Source of the DNA: Heliopora coerulea | Taxonomy: Eukaryota; Cnidaria; Anthozoa; Scleralcyonacea; Helioporidae | Reading direction: 5' to 3' | Length of the DNA stretch: 64,000 bases | Assembly (NCBI GenBank): GCA_030142905.1 | Contig: JASJOG010000056.1 | Span: 1,515,501-1,579,500 of the forward strand | Shown here: positions 20,421 to 31,234 of the stretch, one piece after another | Numbering within the stretch: the stretch's first letter is position 1 | Layout: every line of letters begins with the position of its first letter | Position numbers and translations under genes: made by a program | The notes under the pieces: model-generated | Database searches by the model: none | Seen by the model: the letters and a program-made list of their open reading frames with translations, nothing else | What the model was told of the DNA's origin: nothing

Positions 20421-21449
20421 ATGTCAAAATATATGAATGGGACAGGGATTAGTAAATTTGTGCAATTCTGTTTCGTTAAGGATGCAGAATTCGACTTTGT
20501 CGTCGCTTTTCCATCGCAGAAATATTATATCAATTACGTTGTCAGTATTGTGATCAATGTCTTTCTAACTTTATCAACGACGTTTCTCAATGGCACAACT
20601 GTGTTTGCTTGCTGGAAGTCGTCTCAATTGAAAAAGAAAACGCAATACTTCGTTGTCATGCTTCTCTCCTTAAACGATCTTGGCGTTGGCATGCTTTGCA
20701 ATTCGTCGTATACTGTTCTGCTGTTAAGAGAAATATTGGGATACGAAAATTGTATTTTGACAGTTGTTTCTTCAATGTGCTCACTTACTTTATCTGGTAT
20801 GTCATTTATGACATTATTTCTCTTAAACATCGAAAGATACTTTGGTATCGTCTATCCCATTTTCCATCGAAGCAAAGTAACCAAGCGCAGACTTTTTGCA
20901 GCTGCGATGTGTATGTGGTGTTTGTGTGTGATAGAATCAGGAGTGGTGTTCGTTAGTCGAAAAGCTGGAAATCTCGCCATATCTTCTGTTATAACGTTAC
21001 TCCTGATAATTTTAGCTTGGATTTACTTTAAGATCTTTCGCACTATGAGGAAAGTAGCTTCGGTCACTGCTCCTTGTTGTGAGAATGTGGAATTGGCGTC
21101 GAGAATCTCCACAGCATCCTGTCAAAAAAGAACTTTGCAGAAGAAAAAGCAGGCAAAAGGCTGCCTGATCGTTTTTGTTTGTACGTTTTGCTGTTTTCTA
21201 CCGTTGGCTGTCACTAGCGCGGTCGAGAGAAGTCCTTTAAGTGTGATTGGATTCACGGTGTGGAGTATGACATTAGTTTACATGTCTTCATCTCTCAACT
21301 CTGTGATTTTCTTCTGGCGAAATCAGACGTTGAGGGGCGAAGCTCAAAAGGTACTTCGTCAAGTTTTCTTCAAGTCTCAGCGATCACAACGTGACAGAAA
21401 AACGACAGTGGCAACAGAAGTAACAGTATCAGCTATTGCTTATCACTGA
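20421..21449 (+). CDS. class A GPCR, MECA-like (array member 5, duplicate A)
   Basis: Intact 342-residue receptor. ATG 20421 gives MSKYMNGT; a second ATG at 20433 would restore the family's MNxT start, so the true start is uncertain by four codons. Cys17, Asp86 (LSLNDLGVG), Cys111, ERYF 138-141, CFLP 258-261, Asn293. Compared with other members it has a longer loop 3 with a KRTLQKKKQAKGC segment and a 30-residue longer C-tail (SQRSQRDRKTTVATE) rich in Ser/Thr/Arg, possibly for kinase or arrestin control (inference). It is one of three close copies with 30203 and 39773. The upstream 2 kb are shared with 30203. Confidence 0.93.
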   Translation: MSKYMNGTGISKFVQFCFVKDAEFDFVVAFPSQKYYINYVVSIVINVFLTLSTTFLNGTTVFACWKSSQLKKKTQYFVVMLLSLNDLGVGMLCNSSYTVLLLREILGYENCILTVVSSMCSLTLSGMSFMTLFLLNIERYFGIVYPIFHRSKVTKRRLFAAAMCMWCLCVIESGVVFVSRKAGNLAISSVITLLLIILAWIYFKIFRTMRKVASVTAPCCENVELASRISTASCQKRTLQKKKQAKGCLIVFVCTFCCFLPLAVTSAVERSPLSVIGFTVWSMTLVYMSSSLNSVIFFWRNQTLRGEAQKVLRQVFFKSQRSQRDRKTTVATEVTVSAIAYH

Positions 21450-22104
21450 TAGATTGGTTGACCATCCCTACATTTTAGAAAATGTTTTACCCACCTGCTT
21501 CTTCGTAGACATTGGGCTCTAGAGTTTCGGAAGAAATGTAAGCATCCCTTGCTGTTATATCCATTTCAAAATATACTCACTTGTAAAGCTGTTTTTTGTC
21601 TGGCACCGATAGTTAAAAACATTAACTTGCACTTTCTTTTCAATATTGTTTTATAAATCCTAAATATCGGATTTCCTTTTGGTCTTCTACTGGTTCATCT
21701 TTATTGTTTATACGACGACAGGTCTTTAACCCTAAAACGACCAACCTTTTTTAGAGACATTTTTAGAGAAAGTTTCAATGCGGATAGTTCAGGCCACTCC
21801 AAACTAGAATTTAGTTTCCAGTCCATCCCTTTATGAAAATTGCCCGCGGGCGGGCGGTTCATTTTCCGTTATCCATTATTAGTACGAACGTATTAGGGAG
21901 TCTCTCATCCACCTTTTGGAAACCAATTTTTATCCATTTATACCGTCTATTGTAGAGGCGGTGCAAAGTTCCATTTGCCTACATCTGCAAATCGAACGTT
22001 TTAATGACAATACAGCAATTTAGACGGATACCGTATCCACCACCTGGATCCAGCACGTTGATTTATCTCGAAGATAGGAAACGCGAATCGATTCAAACTC
22101 TCAA

Positions 22105-22515
22105 ATAATAATAGTAATAATAACGTCTTCGTTTATAGAGAGCAGCACAAAATAGTTTACAAAACTAACAAACCAGAAGCCCTCTGATAAAATTTAAGCG
22201 ATACAGTACCAATAAATAATCAAGTAAAACCGGCCTATTAAACCTAACATTTAAAAGTAACCACTGAATCTACTAAGATCTAAAAGTTAATGCATGAATA
22301 TGAATATGAATAACTGATTTAATGTAATAAAGTGTAATAAATTGTAAAAGGTCACTCTGCAGTGCTAAACTATAAAATGGTTTAACAACTGCTGGTCATT
22401 GAACAAGGCATTCCAGCATTTCCCCTTAAATGTCGTCAGGGACTCGGACTTTCTAAGACCCAACGGTAAAGTATTCCATTGCTGACACGTCATGGCTGTA
22501 AAAGACCTACCTTGT
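22105..22515 (-). mobile_element. 3' end of a non-LTR retrotransposon (LINE)
   Basis: On the minus strand, 22515 down to the stop at 22365 reads WNTLPLGLRKSESLTTFKGK and ends at LLNHFIV. The WNxLPxxLR.SESLxxFK pattern is the usual C-terminal end of LINE ORF2 downstream of reverse transcriptase. Beyond the stop is an AT-rich 3' region ending in TAA/TTA repeats (about 22105-22125), as for LINEs with microsatellite tails. The rest of the element is missing (5' truncation). Confidence 0.7.
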
Positions 22516-23865
22516 CCTTGTTTAATACGTTAGTATTAAACACATTTTAAAACACTTCAACCTATAGCTGTTATACGTATTCTCTGCTGGGCCTTAATTT
22601 TCATCAGTAAAAGTTACTATACCTTGTGCAACGATTATGCCGTTCACAGTTAAGCTTTAACATGTCCTCAAGATACGAGTGAACCTGATCATTTATGCGC
22701 TTAAATTCCAAGCAATACTTAGCTAATTTACTCTGCTTAGTTTTATTAAAAAAAATAAAAACAAATGGACAAGAATCAGTGCACTATATAAAAAGCTGAT
22801 TGATTTCGTCTTTCTAAGTTGACTTGTGTTTGCTAGAACAGTATACTGACAAAGAAACAGCGAACAGTCATTATTCTGGTTCCTAAAGTGCAAGTAATGG
22901 ACAAAGAATGACAATAATAGACAAACCATGCGGCCTATTCCAGTAGACGGGAAACTAAAGTTTAATTTGGAGTGGCCTTAGCATTACACCTTTCGAGATG
23001 TGAAGTCAAAAAGATTTTGCCCTGCTTGGCAAGTTATTTGTTTTTACCAATCGATGAAATGCAATGAAAAAGAACAATAATTTTCAGTGATATAAGCAGC
23101 CGTACAGGCATTGTAAAAATTGTTTCCATCTCAAGTTATATTCAAAAAACGAGTAGGTGTGCTTCATCGGATTTAACACACGAGGCGACAACCAAATGTT
23201 TTAGATCTGATAAAGTAGGTACTGCGAGTTTTTTTTACATGACTTTAGTACCCTAATTTTGGATGAAAGTTTGGAAATTTATGTTTTCTTAAGCCGAAAA
23301 AAATTGAAGAGAAAAGTAAATGTGTTTTTAATCACATTTAAAGACACGACGTGCTCATAATTTTCCTTTGTATTTTCCTTGTGAATTATTAATGAGCTTT
23401 TGAAGCCACATGTAAACATCTCAACCGTCCACTTGGTCCATTTGGTAGGTTAAAAAAGGGCTTAAAAAAGGGAATGACTATCAGCATCTCACTAATTATT
23501 TGTCATAGATTTTCTCATTTCATAGGAAATTTATTTTTTTACATAGCCGCACAGGCAGTTGAAGCCCTACTAACGGACACTTCTCTTAAGCGGAAACCTC
23601 AAGGAGTGAAATTTAAAGCGAAGAGTAGAATTTCTGAGTAAAACAGAAGCTGAGTGTCTTTTCTTCTGAACGAAAGATTGACTAATTGCAGAGTCAGAAA
23701 TCCAGATATACATTCGAAAGTCAAGATAAAACTCTTCTTCATCTCCTCGCAGTTCGTGACTCGAATTGTGAAAACCACTCCGTTCTAACCTTTATTTATT
23801 GGTCTTATAAACCACCTCCGCTTTCTCCTTTCCTTTGGTTTTTATCCTTTAGCTCAATGTCCTCA

Positions 23866-24030
23866 TGTTGGTTAGTTAGTGTTGTCATTGCAACAACTCG
23901 TGTTCGTTATCTATTTAGTCGCGATCACGAGGTCGCTGTCGCCGTGTTTCCATTAGTTGCGCGACCAACGCGCACGCAGCAGAGTAGGCAGTTCTGTCGT
24001 CATATCGCATATGTCGTTATTAAAGTAGCA
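23866..24030 (+). mobile_element. possible solo LTR followed by TTTGGCGACGAG
   Basis: A 165-bp segment starting TGTTGG and ending AGTAGCA is followed by TTTGGCGACGAGAG, similar to sequence just after the 5' LTR of Ty3/Gypsy elements. No second LTR, gag or pol was recognised. It lies about 420 bp upstream of the 24448 receptor. Confidence 0.25.
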
Positions 24031-24447
24031 TTTGGCGACGAGAGTTTTGTGTTTAATTTGAACTCGCCGCCATGCATTGTAAACGTGATTCTGTAGTTGA
24101 CGTGCAAATATTTATAAATAGCGTGTACGGTGTTAGTTAAGTTGTTATTGGGTTTTCGTCCAGTAAAGAACATATTTGTCGATCTGTTGGGTCTGAATTT
24201 CTACCTTAGCTCGGACGGCAACTTATATTCTGACGCACTCACATTATTAAAGCGCCTTAACATCGGCAAGGAGGTTACGCTAATTAAGGCTTCATCAATG
24301 TCCGCTGCAAGCAGGTGTAAAGAAGAAAGTATGTGACAAAAGATAAAGACAAGAATCTCCGCGTTTCTTAGAAACCAATTTGGAAAGAAAAATGTCGTGG
24401 CGTCAACCGTATTCGTATACCTTCTTTCAGCGAAATTCGCTTAAATT

Positions 24448-25419
24448 ATGGAGCTAGATTATCTAAATACAACTTCAACGTATGGCAAATTTCTTGGAAA
24501 GTGCTTGGTTAAGAATGCTAAATTTGACTTTGTAATCGTCTTTCCTTCCACGAAATATTTCATCAACCACGTCATTTGCTGTGTTGTCAATGCTTTGCTC
24601 ACGTTCACAACTATATTTCTTAATACCTTGACACTTCTTGCGTATTGGAAATCACTTCAGCTGAAAAAGAAACCATCGTATTTTCTTGTCATGCTTTTAT
24701 CCGCGAACGACATCGGAGTTGGATTTTTTAGCAATTCAACGTTTACCGTACGTTTGCTGTTAGAAATCTTTGGTAGTGGAAACTGCTTTTGGCCGATGTT
24801 GTGCAGGACATTAACTCTTGGTTTATCTGGCATGTCACTTATGACCTTGTTCATCCTGAACATGGAGAGATACTTAGGTATCATGCATCCTGTTTTTCAT
24901 CGAAACAAAATAACAAAGCAAAAACTTGTTATTGCTGCTGTTATTCTGTGGTTTTGCAGTGCGATGGGATCTGGTTTTCACTTCATTAATGAAGGAATTG
25001 GAGGAATGCTGACTTTCTTTGCAATAACGATTGTTCTAGTTACTGTAACGCTGATTTACACAAAAATATTCTGTACTATTCGAGGGGCGTCTGTGAATGC
25101 CAGTCCAGTCAACAGAAATTTGGGCCAGAATCCGGAAATTTTATCGACGTTGAATAGGAAGAGATTTTTGCAGAAAGTGCGACAAGCTAAATCGTGTCTG
25201 GTTGTGGTTATATGTACCTTCTTCTGCTTTCTACCCACCATCATAACTAGCTCTCTGAAGAAAGGTTCCTTCAATGTCATTGTATTGAAGTTATGGAGTA
25301 TGACATTCATTTTAATGGCTTCTGCCCTTAATTCTATCATATTTTTCTGGAAGAACCAAATACTGAGGAATGAAGCTAAAAAGGTTCTTTATCTAGTTTT
25401 TAATTTTTCAAAGACATAA
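24448..25419 (+). CDS. class A GPCR, MECA-like (array member 6)
   Basis: Intact 323-residue receptor from ATG 24448. The N terminus is slightly longer (MELDYLNTTS) but keeps an Asn-x-Thr sequon at Asn7. Cys19, Asp88 (LSANDIGVG), Cys113, ERY 140-142, CFLP 260-263, Asn295. It is the sister of the 16448 receptor, with an 81-bp identical tract (24783-24863), and shares the KVRQAKSCLVVVICTF TM6 entry with it and with 32618. Loop 3 carries two predicted turns (VNASPVNRNLGQ and PEILSTLNRKR). TM7 has FFWKN where others have FFWRN. Confidence 0.93.
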   Translation: MELDYLNTTSTYGKFLGKCLVKNAKFDFVIVFPSTKYFINHVICCVVNALLTFTTIFLNTLTLLAYWKSLQLKKKPSYFLVMLLSANDIGVGFFSNSTFTVRLLLEIFGSGNCFWPMLCRTLTLGLSGMSLMTLFILNMERYLGIMHPVFHRNKITKQKLVIAAVILWFCSAMGSGFHFINEGIGGMLTFFAITIVLVTVTLIYTKIFCTIRGASVNASPVNRNLGQNPEILSTLNRKRFLQKVRQAKSCLVVVICTFFCFLPTIITSSLKKGSFNVIVLKLWSMTFILMASALNSIIFFWKNQILRNEAKKVLYLVFNFSKT

Positions 25420-26894
25420 AATGACACGATAGTGTTTACAGTCTCGCAAAGGACGTATCGTTTTAACTTTTACAACTGTTTCTAAGTCCATCTGATGTAT
25501 ATTAATGATATTATGATCGGTCTTTTTCCAACCTGTTAATTAATCCAAGAAGTTAATAATCAAGGAAGAGAACGTTAAATGGTAAATATTATTAATTTTA
25601 TTGTATGTCTAAGCTTGTTTTGAAAACCGTCGGTAAAATAACCCACGCTGTTTGGTTGCTGAGCGGCCTGGAGGGAATGATATTGCTGTTATTGGCGATA
25701 CGCTTTTTGTTCAGGTGTGGAGGTCTGAGATTGCTACCGTCCTTAGATTATGTGCTTCCCTGTTGTGCGCATGCTTGTGAAAGAATTGTGGTTTCAATAT
25801 CAAGCTCAACGTACGTTCGGTAAAACTCATTGGAGTTTCATCGGTATAAGTCATACGTACTCCGAGCAACAAGTTCTACATAGTTCAGTTACATATTCGT
25901 AATGTCGGTCGTTATTCCTTTGCGCTCGAAGTTCATTTGACAGTTCATGATTCTCCTTGACAGAGGCGTTGGAACTGAGGGAGTTTGTCGACTTTATATG
26001 CGTCATTTATTCTCGGAGCTATTTCACCAGTTATTTACATAAAAAAAACATAACAGGTGATCTTCCAAAAGGCCGTGTTTATCTTCTGATAAAGTTGCCA
26101 CACGTCAAGTTCACTTCACTTGTTCAATCTTACAAAACAAAACACAAATATTGAATGATATTTTTATTATTTAAGGTACATTTGTTCAACTTTTGATTTA
26201 AATTGTGATGAACTGACCAAAGATTTTATTTCAGTTGGAGACTTCTTCAAACGTCCGCTCTATAGCCAAATGATTTTTCATGTAATTTCTTTTTGATTTT
26301 GGTAATCATAAATAATTCTTTGATTGCTTTGTGCTTTCATCATTCTTAGTGAAAAGGTTTGGCAAGCATTTTGACAAGGGAACTCTGGAGGCTCGTTCCC
26401 ACCAAACCTTTTAAAACTGCTCTTCCTAACGTGAAAAGTTACCTTTTCTTCCAACAAACACATCATTTACAACGAAGACGAAGTTACACTGATTCACTAA
26501 CTATTCCTTGTGATTAATCTGTACAACGGCACCTGATTCTTGCAACTTCAATGATTGAAACGATGGCGAGGGAAACCGGTGTCTGTCATTCGTCAGTTGA
26601 TCCAAGCATAAAGTTCAGGACGCTGTGAAGTGAAGAGTTCAAATCCTATCGAAATTATTATACGTGTCTCGAATACTTAATCGCATGTGGAAAGAGTTAA
26701 CAGTTTGACGAAAATCGTAGGGTTTCTTCAGGACTTTTTCCTTACAGCGTGGTTTGGGAAAACTGATGACGCAAACTGTAGTTATTGTGATCAATAGTTT
26801 GAGACGTAGCTAACGTCTCATGAAATTTGATGTAATGGGCTGTGGCAGATTTTCGCAGTGAAAAGTCCATGACGAAGGGCCAGCTGGAGGCTTA
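25420..26894. other. intergenic, nothing recognised
   Basis: I see no gene, RNA or clear repeat here. Confidence 0.4.
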
Positions 26895-27276
26895 GGCCCC
26901 ATCAACACGTACACGTTTTGGTATGAAAACGCATTAAAAGTTTTCCGTCCACACGGCCGTTTTTGAAATCGTTTTCAGTTGTCACACCATGCACATGTAA
27001 ACGTAGCAACGATTCGAAAACGCTACAGCTTGTCTACTGAGCGTGCGTAGGAGGCTAGTGCCGCCGAAGCTGTGATGTCATCGTTTTCGAATCTCCGTTT
27101 TCGCCGTCCACGAGAAAACGATAAGCCAGCGTTTCCAAATCGCTCCACTTTGGACTGCGTTTTCGAAAGTCTCCGTTTTTGGTGACCAACAACGCCATTT
27201 TACGTGTGAACGGGAGGCCAAAATGCAGGGAAAAGTACACGTTTTCAGACAAAAACGTGCACGTGTGGACGGGTCC
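26895..27276. mobile_element. 382-bp PIF/Harbinger-like MITE
   Basis: Flanked by TTA direct repeats at 26892-26894 and 27277-27279. Terminal inverted repeats of about 40 bp start GGCCCCATCAACACGTACAC on the left and GGACCCGTCCACACGTGCAC on the right complement, both followed by GTTTT...GAAAACG. A 3-bp TWA target site with G-rich termini fits PIF/Harbinger. The inside is full of CGTTTTC words and has no transposase. Confidence 0.75.
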
Positions 27277-28111
27277 TTAGACGCCCATACGTACTCCATA
27301 AGCGTTCATATGTTATAACTATGATCCTAACGTGAGCGAAACAATTGAGACGTGATGTTTAATATGTTTTATTTCTTAATTAAATTTGCATACGTCATAT
27401 CAAATTTCTTCTATTTGATTGAAGTAAGGAAGTGATAAAGAATTGTGTCTACAACTCTTCCATATTTCACTTCGCATTTGAGATGATTCGTTTTGATAAG
27501 GAAGTAAGGTAATGAATGACGACATTTGGTTGACCCAGCATTTCTACTTATTAGATAACTGTGCACGACTACGAAATCACTCGGGAACAAATTACTTGGT
27601 ATTATACTACTTCTAAAATCCCTTACATCTGTGAAAGGGAAAAAAAAAAGCAAATTGTTTTTTCATGACAAGTAAAATTAGTGTGAGAAAACACTCTGGT
27701 TCAGTGTGCCGCAAAACAAATAATTCTGTTTTTAGCAAGGAAGACGTGGGAACTAGCATGTTACCATGGTAATGATGTATTTTGCGTTATGTTTAGCGTC
27801 ATGATTCATTCCCGTGCAAAGGCTCAAGTGATTACGTTCAATAGTCTGAAATAAGTACATGATTTCCCACTAAGTCAATTAAAATATTGCGTCAACGCGA
27901 CGTAATAGATTATCCAATGTACAAACCAGGGAAATCAGAAGATCTGAAGAAGGAAGTGAGACGTGGAAAAACTGTAAACGCAGTTCTTTGTCAAGTCAAA
28001 ATTTCCTTCAGATAAAACAAAGTTGAGCTACATTTTTTATAAAAAAATCAATTCCTAAAACATTTCTTTTCGTAAAAGTCTCTATAGCAGCCTGTGGAAA
28101 CTTTCTTTAGC

Positions 28112-28609
28112 GATAGGGGCGGATACAGAAGATTGAAAAATGCAAAATATTTTTCACAAATTCATGCTACCATGTGGCGTTTTAGCGGAAGAATTTTTGT
28201 ACTTCCGTCGTCATCATCTGAGCTTGAACATCGCGAATCAAAATTTCTGTGCCAACTTCACGTCTAAATGTCCGCTGGACCCAAGTGACAAGTTTTTATT
28301 TGATGGATCAGTTAGATCATTGGTGTGTTCAATAAAAAAAAAAACTTGTCAAAATACTGAGAAGTGGTGAAAATAAAAGGTTTTCGGTGTTTTTTCTGAA
28401 TTTGAAATTCTTGACTTCTGCTGAACGCTCTTTCTTTTCTTAGCTGTTTGTTCCGATCAGTTCTCTCTGAAAATGTTCATCAATCCCCTTGGTGGTCGAC
28501 ATTTAATGCCAGCGCTTTTTAAGCACGGAAAAAGTCACAAGACAACTAATCCAAAAAAAAGGAGGGGGCGACCGCGCGTCTGCTGCGCCCCCACCTAAAT
28601 CCGCTACTG
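28112..28609 (-). mobile_element. hAT-like non-autonomous element
   Basis: Ends are AGGGGCGGATACAG on the left and, on the complement, CAGTAGCGGATTTAGGTGGG on the right. Minus-strand sequence near 28.50 kb carries the relic start MSTTKGIDEHFQRE, matching the element at 3212-3511. It is about 500 bp long and internally deleted. No clean 8-bp duplication was visible. Confidence 0.55.
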
Positions 28610-28775
28610 AGCTGTATTTTTTCTGAATATGGAATCGGAACCGAAGGGAGAAACGAGGTGCAAAACAAAAGTAGAAAGCTAAAATATTTCAAACATTATA
28701 TCGAAGCCTGTGACCTTGTCTGGTGAATTATAAAATAAAGATTGTCAGAATCCGATCCACGTATGTTAACATAAA

Positions 28776-29037
28776 AAGTTCAGAGGTTGGTAACTGCAGT
28801 AACTGATCGCAAAGAATTCTAACGTTTCGAGCAAAGGCCCTTCGTTAGAGAGTGAAACGTATTCTCTGACGAAGGGACTTTGCTCGAAACGTTAGAGTTC
28901 TTTGCGATCAGTTACTGCAGTTACCAACCTTTGAACTTTTTACTTTAACATTCACTGTCTACGTAGTATCCTACGTTTATATCAAGGTTCACATATTCAT
29001 TTTACATTCACAAGGTATCAAAAGTCTAACTTTCCCA
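28776..29037. repeat. partial copy of the 362-bp palindrome
   Basis: Inner arms (AAAAGTTCAGAGGTTGGTAA and its inverse, with ACGTTTCGAGC and CTTCGT) and the outer right arm match 19018-19379. The outer left arm is missing. Confidence 0.8.
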
Positions 29038-29272
29038 AGAGAATCAGTCTATGATATTACTCTGGCCAACGCCAGAAGATTTTACACGTCAAGGAGACGC
29101 ATCCTACCGGCAAGGATTATATAACCTATATCGATTAATTATTTACCAGCAGGACCAGTCTTATGTTATATCATCGTTGGCTCAGTTTTTTTTTTTTATG
29201 TGTTTCTGGTAGCTTGGTAATTATGTTCTTAATACGCATGCTCTCAAGCTGTTCTCTCAGAAAAACTTTCTG

Positions 29273-29348
29273 AGTCCCTGACGGGAATCGAACCCGTAAC
29301 CTTCTGATCGCTGGTGAGACGCTATAACCATTGATCTACAAAGACTCA
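29273..29348 (-). tRNA. tRNA-like sequence, probably pseudo
   Basis: 76 bp with T-arm ACGGGTTCGATTCCCGT and a pairable acceptor stem. The D-arm is damaged (GATC for GCTC) and position 33 is C in place of the invariant U, so it is unlikely to be functional. It lies in the left arm of the fold-back insertion. Confidence 0.4.
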
Positions 29349-29511
29349 GATGGTGTGCGAAGGTTAAATTTGTGTACTGGTTCGTATAGATGGTAGACAT
29401 ATGTATTGCCAGTCTGCTAGCCTCGATATGTCGTCTATTTTTATGTTAATCAATGATGTGTTTCTGGTAGCTTACGAACCAGTACACAAATTAAACCTTC
29501 GTTCACCATCT

Positions 29512-29587
29512 GAGTCTTTGTAGCTCAATGGTTAGAGCGTCTCACTGGTGATTAGAATGTTACGGGTTCGATTCCCGTCAGGGACTC
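29512..29587 (+). tRNA. tRNA-like sequence (anticodon GGT, Thr-like), probably SINE/pseudo
   Basis: Acceptor arms GTCTTTG and CAGGGAC pair at all seven positions counting two G-U pairs. The D stem is GCTC/GAGC and the T arm is perfect (ACGGG/CCCGT). The anticodon stem TCTCA/TTAGA has one mismatch, with loop CTGGTGA giving GGT. It folds better than the inverted copy at 29273, but its place inside a fold-back repeat argues for a tRNA-derived element. Confidence 0.5.
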
Positions 29588-30100
29588 AGAAAGTTTTTTC
29601 TGAGAGAACAGTTTGAGAGCGTGCGTACTAAGATAAGGTTTTTTTGTTCACCTGATGCTGATAAATAACTTGTCAACCTCTTTAACGTATGCATGTACTT
29701 CTCGACCAAACTTCACCATTTTTATATGCTCGTCAGGTAATTTGAAGAATCCGTGCTAAACTTCATCCACGATGATATGAGTCGGTTGTACACCTTGACC
29801 ACGGTGTTTAAGCGATATATCAACCATAGAGTTAAAATATGGTATAATTATCACCTTTACTTAATTATTCCGGCTAATGCCAGACGATTTTACTCGTCAA
29901 GGGAGACACATCCTACTGCGGGAAAGGATTGCTGTGTAATTCCAGATCATATCAATGTATTAACGTTCTCATCAACATCTTACGTAACTATCTGTTTCGG
30001 TATATTTTTAATTACTGTGACAGGTAAACAAATAATGTATTTTGTTTTATCTCTATATCCGATTAACTTTGTGAGGAACGTCATTAGATCTGCCGAACGT

Positions 30101-30110
30101 TAATAAATAA
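30101..30110 (+). promoter_or_regulatory. putative TATA-like box of the 30203 locus
   Basis: TTAATAAATAAG about 95 bp before the ATG, in the same conserved block as at 20321 and 39674. Confidence 0.4.
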
Positions 30111-30202
30111 GACGGTAACAGACTTCTTGGCCTGTCGTCAGTCTGATTCCTACTGCTTACAGTTCAAGTTTCTCTCCTTTTTGCATCCACCAGCGATCTC
30201 AA

Positions 30203-31234
30203 ATGTCAAAATATATGAATGTTACAGGGATTGATAAATTTGTGCAATTCTGTTTCGTTAAGGATGCAGAATTCGACTTTGTCGTCGCTTTTCCATCGCA
30301 GAAATATTATACCAATTACGTTGTTTGTATTGTGATCAACGTCTTTCTGACTTTATCAACGACGTTTCTCAATGGCACAACCGTGTTTGCTTACTGGAAG
30401 TCGTCTCAATTGAAAAAGAAAACGCAATACTTCGTTGTCATGCTTCTCTCCTTAAACGATCTCGGAGTTGGCATGCTTTGCAATTCGTCGTATACTGTTC
30501 TACTGTTGAGAGAAATATTGGGATATGAAAATTGTATTTTGACAGTTGTGTCTACAATGTGCTCACTTACTTTATCTGGTATGTCATTTATGACATTATT
30601 TCTCTTAAACATCGAAAGATACTTTGGTATCGTCCATCCCATTTTCCATCGAAGCGAAATAACCAAGCGCAGACTTTTTGCAGCTGCGATGTGTATGTGG
30701 TGTTTGTGTGTGATAGAATCAGGTGTGGTGTTCATTAGTCAAGAAGTTGGAAATCTCGCAATATCTTCTGTTATAACTATGCTTCTGGTAATTTTAGCTT
30801 GGATTTACTTTAAGATATTTCTCACCATGAGGAGAATAGCCTCGGTCACTGCTCCTTGTCGTGGGAACGTGAAAGTGGCGTCGAGAATCTCCAGAGTAGT
30901 CTGTCCAAAAAGGATTTTATAGAAGAAAAAACAAGCAAAAGGCTGTCTGATCGTTCTTGTTTGTACTTTCTGCTGTTTTCTACCGTTGGCTGTCACGAGC
31001 GCAGTCGAGAAAAGTCCTTTCAATGTCATTGGATTCGCGGTGTGGAGCATGACATTGGTTTACATGTCTTCATCTCTCAACTCCGTAATTTTCTTCTGGC
31101 GAAATCAGATTTTGAGGGCCGAAGCTCAAAAGGTACTTCGTCAAGTTTTCCTCGAGTCTCAGTTGTCACAATATGGTAGAAAAACAACAGCAGTGGCAAT
31201 AGGGGTAACAATAGCAGCTAGTGTTTATCAGTGA
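30203..31234 (+). pseudogene. class A GPCR with single premature stop (array member 7, duplicate B)
   Basis: The frame of 344 codons is complete and colinear with the intact copy at 39773 (identical length). The only break is TAG at 30920-30922, where both paralogues have CAG (Gln, in the LQKKKQAK segment of loop 3). The upstream part (30203-30919, 239 residues) covers TM1-TM5; the rest (30923-31234) would encode TM6, TM7 and the long tail. The truncated product would lack TM6-7. A one-base C-to-T change suggests very recent loss, a polymorphism or an assembly error. Asp86, Cys17, Cys111 and ERYF remain intact. Confidence 0.85.

Larger units (their letters stand above)
21450..24447. other. 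intergenic with LINE fragment and LTR-like segment
   Basis: Contains a truncated minus-strand LINE (22105-22515) and a possible LTR boundary (23866-24030). Long plus-strand frames at about 23.7-24.3 kb have no recognised protein content. Confidence 0.5.
29188..29640. mobile_element. fold-back insertion carrying two inverted tRNA-like units
   Basis: Arms at about 29222-29390 and 29470-29638 are inverted copies, each including a tRNA-like body. The homologous region near 19.53 kb runs straight from GGCTCTGTTTC to TTTTGTTCACC without this sequence, so it is an insertion specific to this copy. Poly-T runs lie at both edges. It could be two SINEs inserted head to head or a fold-back transposon. 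Confidence 0.75.
27280..30202. other. intergenic; duplicated region upstream of the 30203 receptor
   Basis: 27.28-28.11 kb is unassigned. From about 28214 onward it matches 18421-20420, with a hAT-like element (28112-28609), a partial palindrome (28776-29037), a tRNA-bearing fold-back insertion (29188-29640) and the receptor promoter region. Confidence 0.6.

Noticed and set aside
23686..24096. 136-residue plus-strand frame
   Set aside because: No recognisable domain and overlaps a possible LTR; likely chance.
29512..29587. Functional tRNA-Thr gene
   Set aside because: Anticodon stem mismatch and location in one arm of a fold-back with a degenerate inverted twin favour a tRNA-derived repeat; kept only as tRNA-like.
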